A DNA stretch of 64,000 nt from Mucilaginibacter inviolabilis (GCF_011089895.1 NZ_JAANAT010000004.1:248001-312000); one strand, 5' to 3'. Numbered from the stretch's first letter, positions 17,301-26,041 are shown. Notes: generated by a model from the letters alone, not told the origin. Program-made: numbers and translations.

Positions 17301-17887
17301 ATTGATACACCTGAAGTTGATGGAGGGCTATTATAAAAAGTGCCCTGGTCACTGATCGCCGTACTTTTATAACTTCCGTCTGCCGTACCCTGCGCTGCAT
17401 AAGGCAGGTATTTTTGTACTTCCCGTCCGAACTGGTCATAGACTACGGGTTGTACCATATCTTTATTCGCCGTACTACCTTTTACCTGAACCGTTTGCAA
17501 GGGCCTGCCCAATCCATCGAAATATTGTACCGTCTGCATCAGGTCACAGCTGGTCCTGTTTGCAAAATCTCCTGAGTTCGGTGTTGAACCCACCGTTTTC
17601 ATGCCGCCAACTCTCGGTACACTGGTTACGATATAATTTTGGTCCTGGTTGAAACTGTTCAATAGTGGCTGACAATCCGGGTTGGCTATATACAGGCTCA
17701 GGCTGCTGCCTGCTGCTGCGGTAAAACTAAAATTCGGACTCAACGTAATGCCGCTGTAACTGAAGTAAGAACCCGCCGTTGGTGTTCCCGTCATTGGAGC
17801 TGTTACCTGGATAGGTGTCTGTGCACCGGCATTTATTACCCCAAGCCATAAACTAAGGGCTATTGTAAGTCTTTTTATAATTTTCAT
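14303..17887 (-). CDS. Rhs protein with DUF6443-type N-terminus, YD repeats and variable C-terminal tip
   Basis: 1194 residues. Signal peptide (MKIIKRLTIALSLWLGVINA), then an N-terminal region with VQYFDGLGRPLQTV typical of Bacteroidota Rhs proteins, many YD repeats (for example YDAMGRVVVSG, YDALNRLTAG, YDAAGQKLRK) and the Rhs core end YDYGARFYDAVIARWGSID at about residue 925. The core closes at NPIVNIDVHGDSL (about 955-968), where canonical proteins have DPxG. The last 230 residues are a distinct tip (AGHGINHEGT, YNGDDAGNYLWGYAMARMG) of no recognised family, encoded in AT-richer DNA. Rhs cores form shells that house toxic tips; toxin activity here is inferred. 31 bp downstream of the SpvB-like gene and 11 bp upstream of the candidate immunity gene. 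Confidence 0.85.
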   Translation of the reverse strand: MKIIKRLTIALSLWLGVINAGAQTPIQVTAPMTGTPTAGSYFSYSGITLSPNFSFTAAAGSSLSLYIANPDCQPLLNSFNQDQNYIVTSVPRVGGMKTVGSTPNSGDFANRTSCDLMQTVQYFDGLGRPLQTVQVKGSTANKDMVQPVVYDQFGREVQKYLPYAAQGTADGSYKSTAISDQGTFYNSPPSTSGVSINTAPYAITNFEPSPLNRIVEQGAPGAVWQPNGTSGHTNKVDYTTNNTTALSDVNNSYLVALYTVTINSDQSRTLNWTAGANGNYTTGQLYVTINKDENWVSGKVGTTEEYKDKEGHVVLKRTFNQVGTTVQVLSTYYIYDDRGNLAFVLPPNSGADAGITSTANQTTLDNLCYQYRYDERNRLTEKKLPGKGWEFIIYNKLDQVIFTQDANQRNQTPQIWTYTQYDAMGRVVVSGLWNSAGASGSNGDTNQSKPDHTLKNWLISWANAQTTLWLSPDGTTPTGYSNIDPRGTVLQVNYYDDYNNMPGLPAGYLVSSGVSTMTKGLLTASKTAVLNNPSDYLWMVHYYDDKGRETQLFKQHYLGGVASPYNYDQITNTYNNITSELTDSKRDHYTKNAGNTAAVKAVTIGNTYVYDHMGRKIQIKEQIGGGPNILLSQTDYNEIGQVQTKHLHGASGAAPFLQNIAYTYNERGWLTGNSAPLFAMQLIYNNGNAAPFNGNISNQTWQVQNGANKTYNYSYDALNRLTAGISNEGYSEQGIDYDLAGNIQHLTRQSAAYTYVYTGNQLQSVSGLTTGTYQYDPNGNVKFDARTQKNITYNLLNLPQSITATGFNLSYTYDAAGQKLRKNNGATTTDYISGIQYENGNIIFIQTEEGRAINSGGSYLYEYSLTDHLGNSRLSFDQNSATAIKQQDDYYPFGMEISRGTVVSPKNEYLYNKKELQEELGQYDYGARFYDAVIARWGSIDAFAERYDGISPYSYGGLNPIVNIDVHGDSLMMFKNGVYQFTVDNGKKEMTGFNQESTRDKDGKETFTGGQSFEFNDIKLDEGDLKTKKEKLKILSQSDVENFMKNSGADKQGFFSRWGYTLQESNGNNLYGSGNLDFRAGHGINHEGTMYVINGVGYNGDDAGNYLWGYAMARMGFTSSLTAIASNANAWWSAKTSNGQGSTSRNSLIRWFENRTWTGDAVADQRAILKGYNDAGGYFKYKWRSVKISFFGEK

Positions 17888-17918
17888 CGTGATAATGTCT
17901 TGTAGGTTATCCCTTTTG

Positions 17919-20900
17919 TTATTGCCCCTGGTAATGATAGTCCATGCGTTTCACGATATTCCCGTCTTTGTCTTTCATATTCATCAACCGTTGGAAATTA
18001 TCATATTCATAGGTCGTGATTTCTCCTTTCGCATCTGTCATACTCGTCATGCCGACCAATGGGTCATATGTATAGGTCGTCATCTGGGCATTAGCAGGAT
18101 AAAAACGAATATCATCTATCTGTGCATTTAAGCTGATGGTGTAGGTATTGCCACTTACAGTAATAGGCATTTTTACAAATGACCAGGCACCGGACACTTT
18201 CTGCCAATAAGATAAAGTATAGTTCCCGGCGTCTAGTCCGGTCAGAGCCTTGGAATAGGCACTAAGATGACTATAATGCCCAGTCTTACTATCATTCAGT
18301 CCACTATTGCCATTACCCTCTTCAAAACTGTCATAAAAAATATTATTATTTTCCGTATTAGTTGCCGCAGCTACGGGATATTGGCCATTATAACCCCACT
18401 GATAGGCTAAATGCACGCCATTTGTTTTATACTGACTTAATAAATTACCATAACTATCATAGTTATTTTCTGTTAATCGGGGATTATAATGGGAATCAGG
18501 TGTAAAAGTAGTTGGACTTGTATAATTGCCGTATGAATAATTAAACCCGGTTGAATTGATTGGCTGATTGCTTTCCAACATCTGCACCTGATCCAACAAT
18601 CCTTTTCCACCGGCCTTGTAAGTTTTTATTGTTCCATCTAAAATGGTTTTACTTCCGCTTCCGTCAATTTGGTATTTTACGGCTTCAATCGGGGTTGAAA
18701 CAATATTGGCAGCGACCATATCATTAATAAATGTCGTGCCCGGAAGATAGTCCTGAGAATAGGTATAGCTGGTACCGAAAGTATTGCCATTGCTTTTTGT
18801 CAATTCCGATGCTGTAACATTGCGATGAGCAGGGTTATTATAATAATAGCGATTGTTTGAAATTGTTGCATTTTGGTTCCGGTCATATAAAGTATCTGCT
18901 TCAGCAGTTTTTACTACCCAGTAGGACGGCATCTTATAATATCGTAAAAAACTTTTTATGGCAGAGGTCAGCGTAGGGAGATAATCCGTAATACCATACC
19001 CTGGAAGAAGAGGGGTTCTTGTTAAACCTGTTAGACTGGTAGTCTGATAGAGTTGAAGTTGATATTGATACCCAGTTTTTTCAATCACCTGGCCAGCGGC
19101 GTTATAAATGATTTTTTCTTCCAATTTTCCATTCAACGGATCATGAATAGACGGTACATTCATCATATAATGTGAATCAACTACATCATCAGTGTTGTGG
19201 TAGTAATATTCCGTTTTACCATTTTCACCGTTTGCCCCTTCCAATTCTGTTACTTTACTATAGCCAATTACACCGATATTAGAATTTAAGCCAGGCGTTA
19301 CAAAGGAGTTTGCCAAACGACATAAATAAGCAAAGTCGGGGAGGATAAAATCATACAGCTGTGGAGAGGTTAAACGCCCGGATGAGGTACCATCAGCCTT
19401 AGTATATAGAATCTTTTTAAAACTGGCTATGCTGTTGCTATTCTGATAATTGGTAATTGAGCTTATTCGCAAGCCTCCTCCCTTTTGCTTGGCGACAGGC
19501 ACCTTGTGGTTCCAACTGGCAGAAATAGATGTGGTAACGCCTGTTATATTTCTTACATCCATGGTGTAATGCCCGGGAGTTAGGACAAGCGTTGTCGTTT
19601 GCGGGTGGGAATAAAAGGAACCTTGAGGTTGCATTGTAGTTTCAGAAAATTGATAAATCGGGGTGCCGTCTTTATATATATGAGAGTAATCTCCTACATA
19701 ACTTACATCGCCTTGTTCCTTAAAATTACTTTGGAATATTACCCCCACCGTATCAATAGGTGCAATATCAAAACTAACCGTATAAGTAGAAGTTATGGAA
19801 TTAGCAATAGCATATTGTGCTTGCAAAGAATATTGATCATCCCCCTTTAAATTCGCATAATCATTAAGTTCATACGTAAAACTGGAACTACCACCGGTAG
19901 GATAAGTTATTGATGATAAAATGCCGCATAATAAATCACTGTCTACTGGATCCGGTTTCCGGTTTGCACCAGGAAAGCTTTGAAAAACATTGCCAGAAAT
20001 AATTACTTTGGGTGGCAGTAATGTAGTATTTGTTGTTTGCCCGTTATAATATCCCCAGTGATCTGTGGCTTTTGAAAATTTATAGGGAATATTATTAGGG
20101 TTAAAATAAGTAAGGGAATAAGGCGGCTTTGTTTTTCCATCGTTACCTGTTTCCACAACGGATTGTAAAGCGAGCCTTCTCCGATTGGTATAATCATTAG
20201 AGAGTGTTGTTGTTGCAGGGGATAAAAAATCGATATAATTAAGTGTATATTTTTTAATCAGGTTATTCTGGTTGTCATTTATAACAATTTCAGAGAGCTT
20301 TTGCGGTTTGCCTGTACCAATATATTCTATATCATCCCTATCGGTTGTGTTAAAAGTAATGCTTCCATTAGCAAAGGTGATTTGCTTTAAATTTACATCC
20401 TGAATGACTTGCTGGGATGCCGAGTATTGATGATAGACAGCCTGAGGGTTAGGACCGACGCCAAAAGCATTGACAAAACCAAATAAAGCATTCATGGCAT
20501 CATATTCTTGCTCAGACTTGCTGATTAAACTTTTACTCTGACTTGGCTTTTGATAGGTAAACTGAACAATTTCGCCAGTAGGTGCAACTATTTGATCAAG
20601 GTACCAGGATGTGGTTAAGTTGTTGCTGCTACTGGAATTATCGCCTATTAATAGATCATCAGCACTTTCATAGCCTTTGGAATAGACATTAAAATCCTGT
20701 GCTTTTTCCTGAGTACCCAAATAATATTTGTAGCCCATAGGATCTGTAGCTACCCAACTATCCGTGGATTGAACATATACTAATTTTATACCATTCTGTT
20801 GATCCAGGTATATCGGCGAGCCGTCTGCCAATTTACCCAGGCAGAATTTTCCGGTATAGTTGCCAAAATTATAATTAAAGACATCCGGATCCGTATCCGT

Positions 20901-21401
20901 ATATCCTTGGTAAAAACTAGAAAAATAAGTTTGATCATAAGAATTCAGCACGTTACCATCTGAACCCAACAGGTCTGTTACGGGTGGTATTGCTCCTGCA
21001 TTATAATACCCGGTAAAGGAAGACCCTGTTCCAAACAGGTCATCTTTACCTCTGACAGTTTTGGTTATCACTCCGCCACAAGATAAGGACCAGCCGAGTC
21101 CTACCCAACTGGCGTTATCCGCAACTTTTACTCCTGTTGAATAATACTGTAGACCAATAGATAAAGCGTTACTACTAGTTTTGATGTCATAAAGGGGAAT
21201 GGATACTCCAACTGTTCCCGAATAATAATTTACAGGATTGTTGGCATAAGTTCCAAGCGACGCAGCTGTAGGTGATGGGGAAATTACTTTTAATGGGTCA
21301 TAAGGGTCTTGCCCGTTTGCTGTTGCCGTGATTAAGGATAGAATAAAGCCAAGAAAACAACTGGTAATTTTGTATATTTTTAAAGTATCTTTTTGTTTCA
21401 T
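17919..21401 (-). CDS. SpvB-like/YD-repeat shell protein preceding the Rhs protein
   Basis: 1160 residues with a signal peptide (FLGFILSLITATANGQ). The N-terminal block NYYSGTVGVSIPLYDI...ADNASWVGLGWSLSCGG is the SpvB-like start common to Bacteroidota YD-repeat proteins. A long beta-rich middle follows, and true YD repeats appear only near the end (ITTYEYDNFQRLMNMKDKDG). No variable toxin tip: it stops after KRMDYHYQGQ. Together with the next gene it resembles the TcB/TcC division of labour, where one protein supplies SpvB and beta-propeller parts and the other the Rhs cage with toxin. It starts 57 bp after fibre gene B. Confidence 0.75.
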   Translation of the reverse strand: MKQKDTLKIYKITSCFLGFILSLITATANGQDPYDPLKVISPSPTAASLGTYANNPVNYYSGTVGVSIPLYDIKTSSNALSIGLQYYSTGVKVADNASWVGLGWSLSCGGVITKTVRGKDDLFGTGSSFTGYYNAGAIPPVTDLLGSDGNVLNSYDQTYFSSFYQGYTDTDPDVFNYNFGNYTGKFCLGKLADGSPIYLDQQNGIKLVYVQSTDSWVATDPMGYKYYLGTQEKAQDFNVYSKGYESADDLLIGDNSSSSNNLTTSWYLDQIVAPTGEIVQFTYQKPSQSKSLISKSEQEYDAMNALFGFVNAFGVGPNPQAVYHQYSASQQVIQDVNLKQITFANGSITFNTTDRDDIEYIGTGKPQKLSEIVINDNQNNLIKKYTLNYIDFLSPATTTLSNDYTNRRRLALQSVVETGNDGKTKPPYSLTYFNPNNIPYKFSKATDHWGYYNGQTTNTTLLPPKVIISGNVFQSFPGANRKPDPVDSDLLCGILSSITYPTGGSSSFTYELNDYANLKGDDQYSLQAQYAIANSITSTYTVSFDIAPIDTVGVIFQSNFKEQGDVSYVGDYSHIYKDGTPIYQFSETTMQPQGSFYSHPQTTTLVLTPGHYTMDVRNITGVTTSISASWNHKVPVAKQKGGGLRISSITNYQNSNSIASFKKILYTKADGTSSGRLTSPQLYDFILPDFAYLCRLANSFVTPGLNSNIGVIGYSKVTELEGANGENGKTEYYYHNTDDVVDSHYMMNVPSIHDPLNGKLEEKIIYNAAGQVIEKTGYQYQLQLYQTTSLTGLTRTPLLPGYGITDYLPTLTSAIKSFLRYYKMPSYWVVKTAEADTLYDRNQNATISNNRYYYNNPAHRNVTASELTKSNGNTFGTSYTYSQDYLPGTTFINDMVAANIVSTPIEAVKYQIDGSGSKTILDGTIKTYKAGGKGLLDQVQMLESNQPINSTGFNYSYGNYTSPTTFTPDSHYNPRLTENNYDSYGNLLSQYKTNGVHLAYQWGYNGQYPVAAATNTENNNIFYDSFEEGNGNSGLNDSKTGHYSHLSAYSKALTGLDAGNYTLSYWQKVSGAWSFVKMPITVSGNTYTISLNAQIDDIRFYPANAQMTTYTYDPLVGMTSMTDAKGEITTYEYDNFQRLMNMKDKDGNIVKRMDYHYQGQ

Positions 21402-21458
21402 TATTGTTTAATTTTAATAGAATAACAGTATCAGTAGCTCCAATAGATTAGCGCTGTA

Positions 21459-22166
21459 TTATTTGGAATGTTTCTGCAATAATATCTTTACCTGTTTTTC
21501 GAGTTCATCTATACGGTTTTCTTGTTGTTTAGCAGTTTGGCCCTGAGTGATTATTTTCTCATTCTGTTCTTTATTTTTTTTATGCTCATCAATTAAATAC
21601 AGAGTCAACTCCTCCACCTTCTTCATCAATAATTTATTCATTTCGCCCAAGTTCAATCCTTCTTTAGCTATTTGCTGTTCGGAAGGAACTTCTGGTAAAT
21701 GTTGGTTTTGATCGATGTAAGCTTTTACTTCTTGAAGTGAGGGTAATTGGTAGTCTTTTTTGAAAACATAATCGGGCCATGCTGAATTCAATTTCACTGT
21801 CATAGAGGTTGCAACGGCGCTCCCATTAACGGAAAAGCTATAGCCTGGAGGTAAACTTGTTGTTCCTATGCTAATTCCGTTATTAAAAACGGAAGACCCA
21901 TTTACAGCAAGTCCATTTGTCCCAATTTTAACATCGAATTTTTTCCCAGGTACAGGATCAGCATAGATTCCCGATGAAAAATGGGACTCTGATCCCACTC
22001 CAAAAATACCTCCCGATACATCGAGGTTTGTTTGGGGCGAAGAGGTGCCAATACCAACATTTCCAGTATTGATGTTATAGATATTGTTCCCATTAGTTAC
22101 CCATTGGGCGTGTACTAATGAAGAAAAACTTAAAACTAGAGATAGTGAAAAGAATAATTTTTTCAT
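21459..22166 (-). CDS. Secreted fibre-like protein B, first gene of the Rhs operon
   Basis: 235 residues from ATG 22166 (MKKLFFSLSLVLSFSSLVHA signal peptide); an upstream ATG at 22193 is less likely. It has one GNVGIGTSSPQTNLDVSGG repeat and then the C-terminal block shared with fibre protein A (DYVFKKDYQLPSLQEVKAY, NQHLPEVPSEQQ, GEMNKLLMKKVEELTLYL) and a coiled coil to the end. It is shorter than A because most repeats are missing. It heads the operon fibre B - SpvB-like - Rhs - small exported protein and uses the same promoter sequence as fibre A. Confidence 0.75.
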   Translation of the reverse strand: MKKLFFSLSLVLSFSSLVHAQWVTNGNNIYNINTGNVGIGTSSPQTNLDVSGGIFGVGSESHFSSGIYADPVPGKKFDVKIGTNGLAVNGSSVFNNGISIGTTSLPPGYSFSVNGSAVATSMTVKLNSAWPDYVFKKDYQLPSLQEVKAYIDQNQHLPEVPSEQQIAKEGLNLGEMNKLLMKKVEELTLYLIDEHKKNKEQNEKIITQGQTAKQQENRIDELEKQVKILLQKHSK

Positions 22167-22335
22167 GGTATAAGGGATCTTAAGTTTGCTCAAGAATATA
22201 CGTTCAGGATCAATCTATATAGATTAATATTAAGTTGTTATGGAATGAATAAATGCTGTTTGATTGGAGCCTTTCTGAAGGCTAATGACTGATTTTTACT
22301 GTGATAATGCGATCATATTGCAGGGTTAAGGTGAC

Positions 22336-22366
22336 TCAAATATAATTATTTATCATTCCAAACAAA
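22336..22366 (-). promoter_or_regulatory. Promoter of fibre gene B / Rhs operon
   Basis: Identical 31-base copy of 13411-13441: TTTG, 18-base spacer, TATATTTG on the minus strand. The leader down to ATG 22166 is about 165 bases and keeps the GCCTTTCTGAAGGC hairpin, so the two fibre genes are likely co-regulated. Confidence 0.75.
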
Positions 22367-22507
22367 TAGGCTTATACAAAACTTTCTAAGTATAATCCTC
22401 GATGATTGATATAACTATAGATTTATTTATCGAGATCAATAATGCGCTTTTATAGCCGGGCACATACAAAAATACCTGGTTAAAGTTGCTTGGATGGTGG
22501 CGCTACT

Positions 22508-23000
22508 GTGTCAGTAAAGTTTAAGGATTTTGAGCAATCATTATCCTATTTAGAACAAGCGGACGGTTTCGGTCATCTTCAATCGGCTTAAAAGGCAATT
22601 GTTTACCGGAAGATGGGTAGGTTAGAAGATACCTTACCGCCTTTAACCTGGCCTGGCCTCAATCCTTCCAGTGACCGGTTATGGAGTTCCAGGTTAGACT
22701 CCCGAAGGCTCTGGGAAATCACCCGTTATCCTGAATGATATCTCACAGGCGATACAGCTCGATACCAACCAGCCCATATATTTTGCGACGCTGGCCGAAA
22801 TTTATGTAGCGATGGGTAGGGATGAGGTGGGCATCGCTCTTTCTAAAAACCTGCCTGTCGGCGCCCTTAATTCTGCTTATGATGTTTACAAAAAATACCT
22901 TAACGATCTGCGATTGATCAGCTTATTCAATAAATATTCTATAGATGTTAATGATCTTACCGATGAAGTATTTTATAAAGGCTATGGAACTAGAAGTTAA
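22508..23000 (+). pseudogene. Decayed TPR-repeat gene
   Basis: Two stretches in different frames read as TPR protein. From 22508: KFKDFEQSLSYLEQA, an in-frame TAA at 22589, then KAIVYRKMGRLEDTL. From about 22701: VILNDISQAIQLDTNQPIYF continuing into ATLAEIYVAMGRDE and a tail to the stop at 23000. The stop, the frame change and the lack of a start mark it as a remnant. A 62-codon frame from ATG 22812 is only its 3' part. The donor gene may have been a TPR protein near the tRNA-Arg. Confidence 0.6.
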
Positions 23001-23182
23001 CAGATAATTTGCCGTGGATAGTTTTAGACTTAATAATAGCAAATGCTGCTTTTTGAAAACGAAATAAGAGACATCTCTGAGCATACAGTTTAAAATGGAG
23101 TAATAAATTATCAGGTGCCTTAATTACCATAATAACTCTACAAACTTAAATCCGCTCACAAAGCGCTCAGTGTTTTATTATA

Positions 23183-23219
23183 AATAAAGCCCCTAATTAT
23201 GATAATTAGGGGCTTTATT
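23183..23219 (-). terminator. tRNA-Arg terminator
   Basis: A perfect 18-bp inverted repeat around a single base (arm AATAAAGCCCCTAATTAT), directly behind the 3' end of the tRNA gene on the minus strand. Symmetry would let it stop transcription from either side. Confidence 0.8.
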
Positions 23220-23220
23220 G

Positions 23221-23292
23221 TGCACCCGACGAGATTCGAACTCATATCGATGGTACCGGAAACCATAATTCTATCCGTTGAACTACGGGTGC
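23221..23292 (-). tRNA. tRNA-Arg (anticodon CCG)
   Basis: 72 bases folding into a full cloverleaf: acceptor GCACCCG/CGGGTGC, D-stem GTTC/GAAT, anticodon stem ATGGT/ACCAT with loop TTCCGGT (anticodon CCG), T-stem ATGAG/CTCGT with loop TTCGAAT, discriminator A. The CCA end is not encoded. Reads CGG arginine codons. Confidence 0.95.
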
Positions 23293-23380
23293 AGTTGCTG
23301 CAAAGATATACATTCAATTGTTTTATTTACGATGGATTGTATAAAAAATAGATGTTGCTATTATGAAAGCCATTGTCCTG

Positions 23381-23752
23381 TCAGTCCGTCTTTATTATCC
23401 CTGTTCTGTACAGATCAAGGGCCTGCTTTAAAATATCACTTATCATATCTACAGGTAAATCTTTATCAGCCTCCAAAAGCATGATTTTCATGCGGGAACG
23501 TTTTTCTATGATGAGGCCGGGATGATCAAACCGTTGTCCTTCAACAATACCGATGTAGGGTTGGTGGTGCTTTTTGTGTACCCACAGGTAACAAAACATT
23601 TTGCCTTTGTAGCAGAAAAATGGCATGCCGTATTTCCATTCGGCCGATATGTTTTCGTCTTGTTTTAGGATGATGTCTTTAAGCACCAGTAAACATCCAC
23701 GAATGGGTTCGTCCTTTTGCAGGTAAAAGTTATCCAACTGGGTTAAAGCCAT
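23381..23752 (-). CDS. DUF1801-like (YdhG-type) small protein
   Basis: 123 residues resembling the DUF1801/YdhG fold: AEWKYGMPFFCYKGKMFCYL followed by PYIGIVEGQ and a C-terminal helix (MISDILKQALDLY). The biochemical role of the family is unknown. The ATG overlaps the stop of the preceding membrane protein gene by one base (TAATG), indicating a two-gene operon. Confidence 0.7.
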   Translation of the reverse strand: MALTQLDNFYLQKDEPIRGCLLVLKDIILKQDENISAEWKYGMPFFCYKGKMFCYLWVHKKHHQPYIGIVEGQRFDHPGLIIEKRSRMKIMLLEADKDLPVDMISDILKQALDLYRTGIIKTD

Positions 23753-24147
23753 TACCTTTTCTTAACCAGTTTGGAGGCTATAAAGGCAAACAGTCCCTGT
23801 ACCAATCCTGAGGCCATACCAATTACAACACCAATAACTGCCAGGGCTGCTTGTGGTGGGATATGATAAGGGTTGCCATTATACATGCTGGCTTCCTGCG
23901 TGTGACCTGCTTGGTAGTTTTTATAAAAGATAGCATGTGAAGCAATAATCCATACACAATTGACCAAACTAAGGCAAAAGCCATTGGTAAAATACATTTG
24001 CGTACAGTTTTTGGCTATGATATAGGCGCAGATAATAAAGATAACCGGCCATATAGCTCCCTCAATGTTACTTGGGATAAAAAATGCGGTAGCCAGTCCC
24101 ATAGCCAAGCCAAACATCGAGAGTTTAAAGATCAGTTTCCAGTTCAT
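23752..24147 (-). CDS. Four-helix membrane protein of unknown function
   Basis: 131 residues with four predicted membrane helices (about 7-24, 30-47, 57-75, 100-123) and a basic C-terminus (ASKLVKKR). The helix layout resembles DUF4199-type Bacteroidota proteins, but I cannot assign it firmly. Translationally coupled to the DUF1801-like gene downstream. Confidence 0.6.
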   Translation of the reverse strand: MNWKLIFKLSMFGLAMGLATAFFIPSNIEGAIWPVIFIICAYIIAKNCTQMYFTNGFCLSLVNCVWIIASHAIFYKNYQAGHTQEASMYNGNPYHIPPQAALAVIGVVIGMASGLVQGLFAFIASKLVKKR

Positions 24148-24203
24148 ATCAGGTTTTTAGGTTTATGTGTATAAATCTATATAAAAACCAGTGTTTTTAA
24201 AAC

Positions 24204-25010
24204 TTAAACCCTTGAAGGCACTATCCCAAAAGCCTTTTTAAAAGTATATGAAAAGTGCGACAGATTTTCGAAACCTACCTCAAGATATACCTCTGATGGT
24301 TTCTGCCCCTTTTCCCGGATGAGGTAATAGGCTTCATTTAATCGCTTTTGCTGCAGCCACTGTCCCGGTGCCATGCGAAATACTTTCTCAAAATCACGTT
24401 TAAAGCTGGCCAGGCTGCGGCCGGTAAGTTTGGCAAACTGAGTAGCCGGAACATTGAACATGTAATTTTGATTCATGTAGGCCTCCAGATCTATCTTATA
24501 TGGCTCACTAAAATCAAAAAGGAAATCATAAAAATCCGGATTGAAGTTCAGGAGCAGTTCAACCGCTTCTTTGGTTTTTAGCTCCGCCATGTTATCTGTT
24601 GCTCTTTCCGGATGATCAAAATAGGGCTTCAAGGAATCAAAATAGCCTTTAATAAAGGGATCGGGTTGTAATATATGGATATGATCTCCGGTATAAGGTT
24701 TCGCAGGTGCAAGTTTATGTTCGGCACTGTATCTGCGCAAAAATTGTTGGTCTATAAATATGTTAATCGCTTTAAATTCACCCCCTGGCTCCGGTACCTT
24801 TTCCGACCTTACCAATTGGTTCCGGCGGGCAAGCGCAATTGTGCCGGCACCGAACACCCTGGTGCCCTCGTTGGTTTTTTGATGCGTTTCTCCCGATATC
24901 ATGTACCCGAAAGCATGTTCGGGTACAAATGATTCGTTGCTGCGTTGTTTTTTATCAACACAGGAGTATAGCAGGTTGTTGAGTAATATGTGGCTTTTGT
25001 CTTCCATCAT
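24204..25010 (-). CDS. AraC-family transcriptional regulator
   Basis: 268 residues. The N-terminal half is a cupin-like sensor domain (EHAFGYMISGETHQ, EGTRVFGAGTIALA). The C-terminal 100 residues carry two helix-turn-helices: FAKLTGRSLASFKRDFEKVF, and YLEVGFENLSHFSYTFKKAF ending in GIVPSRV, the AraC signature. Only 16 bp separate it from the SDR gene upstream on the same strand, so it is likely co-transcribed with that dehydrogenase and may control it. Close in build to the regulator at 52748. Confidence 0.88.
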   Translation of the reverse strand: MMEDKSHILLNNLLYSCVDKKQRSNESFVPEHAFGYMISGETHQKTNEGTRVFGAGTIALARRNQLVRSEKVPEPGGEFKAINIFIDQQFLRRYSAEHKLAPAKPYTGDHIHILQPDPFIKGYFDSLKPYFDHPERATDNMAELKTKEAVELLLNFNPDFYDFLFDFSEPYKIDLEAYMNQNYMFNVPATQFAKLTGRSLASFKRDFEKVFRMAPGQWLQQKRLNEAYYLIREKGQKPSEVYLEVGFENLSHFSYTFKKAFGIVPSRV

Positions 25011-25026
25011 GAATCTAAATATACAA

Positions 25027-25839
25027 TTACTTCAGTTGGGCCAGCAGCATTTTATCAAATGTACGGTCGGGCAGTATTTTTCGCATAAATAATGCAGGGC
25101 CGGCCATATAGCCACCGTGGTAGCGGGTTTTTGGCTGTTTGGCGGCTATAGCTTTCCTAACCAGATTAACAATAACTATTGGGTCGGCATTTTTTTCATT
25201 AGCTTTTTTGGCAATGGCAGAAAATTGCCCGGCTAAATTGCTATAAGCGGTATGTCCCGAAATTTTGAGCAGGTTATCCATCGCGATGCTGCTCCATTCA
25301 GATTTTACGCCGCCGGGTTCAATCACCACTACATCAATACCAAATTGCTTTACCTCGTTACGCAGACTGTCACTCAGGGCTTCTAAAGCAAATTTGCTGG
25401 CGTGATACCAACCGCCCAGGGCTGCCGCGAATTTACCACCGATTGATGATATATTAATGATTGTGCCAGAACGCTTGCCGCGCATGTACGGTAACACCAG
25501 TTGTGTTAAATGAGCCGCACCAAAAACATTTACTTCCATCTGATAGCGCGCATCGGCAATGGACACATCCTCAATGGCTCCATATGAACCAAAGCCGGCA
25601 TTATTAATTAACACATCAATACCACCTTCGGTTTTTACTATAGTTTCGATACCGGCAATCATCGAAGCTTCGTCGGTTACATCCATAGCCAATATCTTTA
25701 CACCAAACGATTTAAGGTCGGCCATTTTCTCCACGCGACGGGCCGCACCATATACAATATGACCATCCTGTGCCAAATGCCTGGCCATTTCTTTACCCAT
25801 GCCGGCAGAAGCGCCGGTTATTAATATGATCTTTTTCAT
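25027..25839 (-). CDS. Short-chain dehydrogenase/reductase (classical SDR)
   Basis: 270 residues with the NAD(P) motif TGASAGMGKEMARHL at residue 7, NNAG near 85, the catalytic Ser in NISSIGG and the YxxxK pair in WYHASKFALEAL. R34-R35 after the second strand (GAARRVEK) suggests NADP preference. The substrate is unknown. Followed by the AraC gene. The 200-bp spacer to the divergent gene at 26042 holds both promoters. Confidence 0.9.
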   Translation of the reverse strand: MKKIILITGASAGMGKEMARHLAQDGHIVYGAARRVEKMADLKSFGVKILAMDVTDEASMIAGIETIVKTEGGIDVLINNAGFGSYGAIEDVSIADARYQMEVNVFGAAHLTQLVLPYMRGKRSGTIINISSIGGKFAAALGGWYHASKFALEALSDSLRNEVKQFGIDVVVIEPGGVKSEWSSIAMDNLLKISGHTAYSNLAGQFSAIAKKANEKNADPIVIVNLVRKAIAAKQPKTRYHGGYMAGPALFMRKILPDRTFDKMLLAQLK

Positions 25840-26041
25840 TTTTTTCTGTTCTGTGAATTACAAAACAAAGATGGCGGTAAAAGCAGCAGCACAGGTTTGT
25901 TGAATAGCTCAACTTTGGTTTGGTGAGAAGCTCAAAATAATGTTCATCCTGTTATAAATAAATGATAAAGAATTACAAAAAAAGACGTTTATATTTAAGT
26001 AATGACTTTTTGTAATTTCATATAAAACTATCAACCAAACA

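Noticed and set aside
11972..22166. Fibre-like genes as evidence for a prophage.
   Set aside because: No capsid, terminase, portal, integrase or lysis genes are nearby, and both fibre proteins have Sec signal peptides. They belong with exported Bacteroidota fibre-like proteins.
22812..23000. 62-codon frame as an independent small gene.
   Set aside because: It is the 3' end of a degenerate TPR frame that extends upstream past its ATG and is interrupted by stops.
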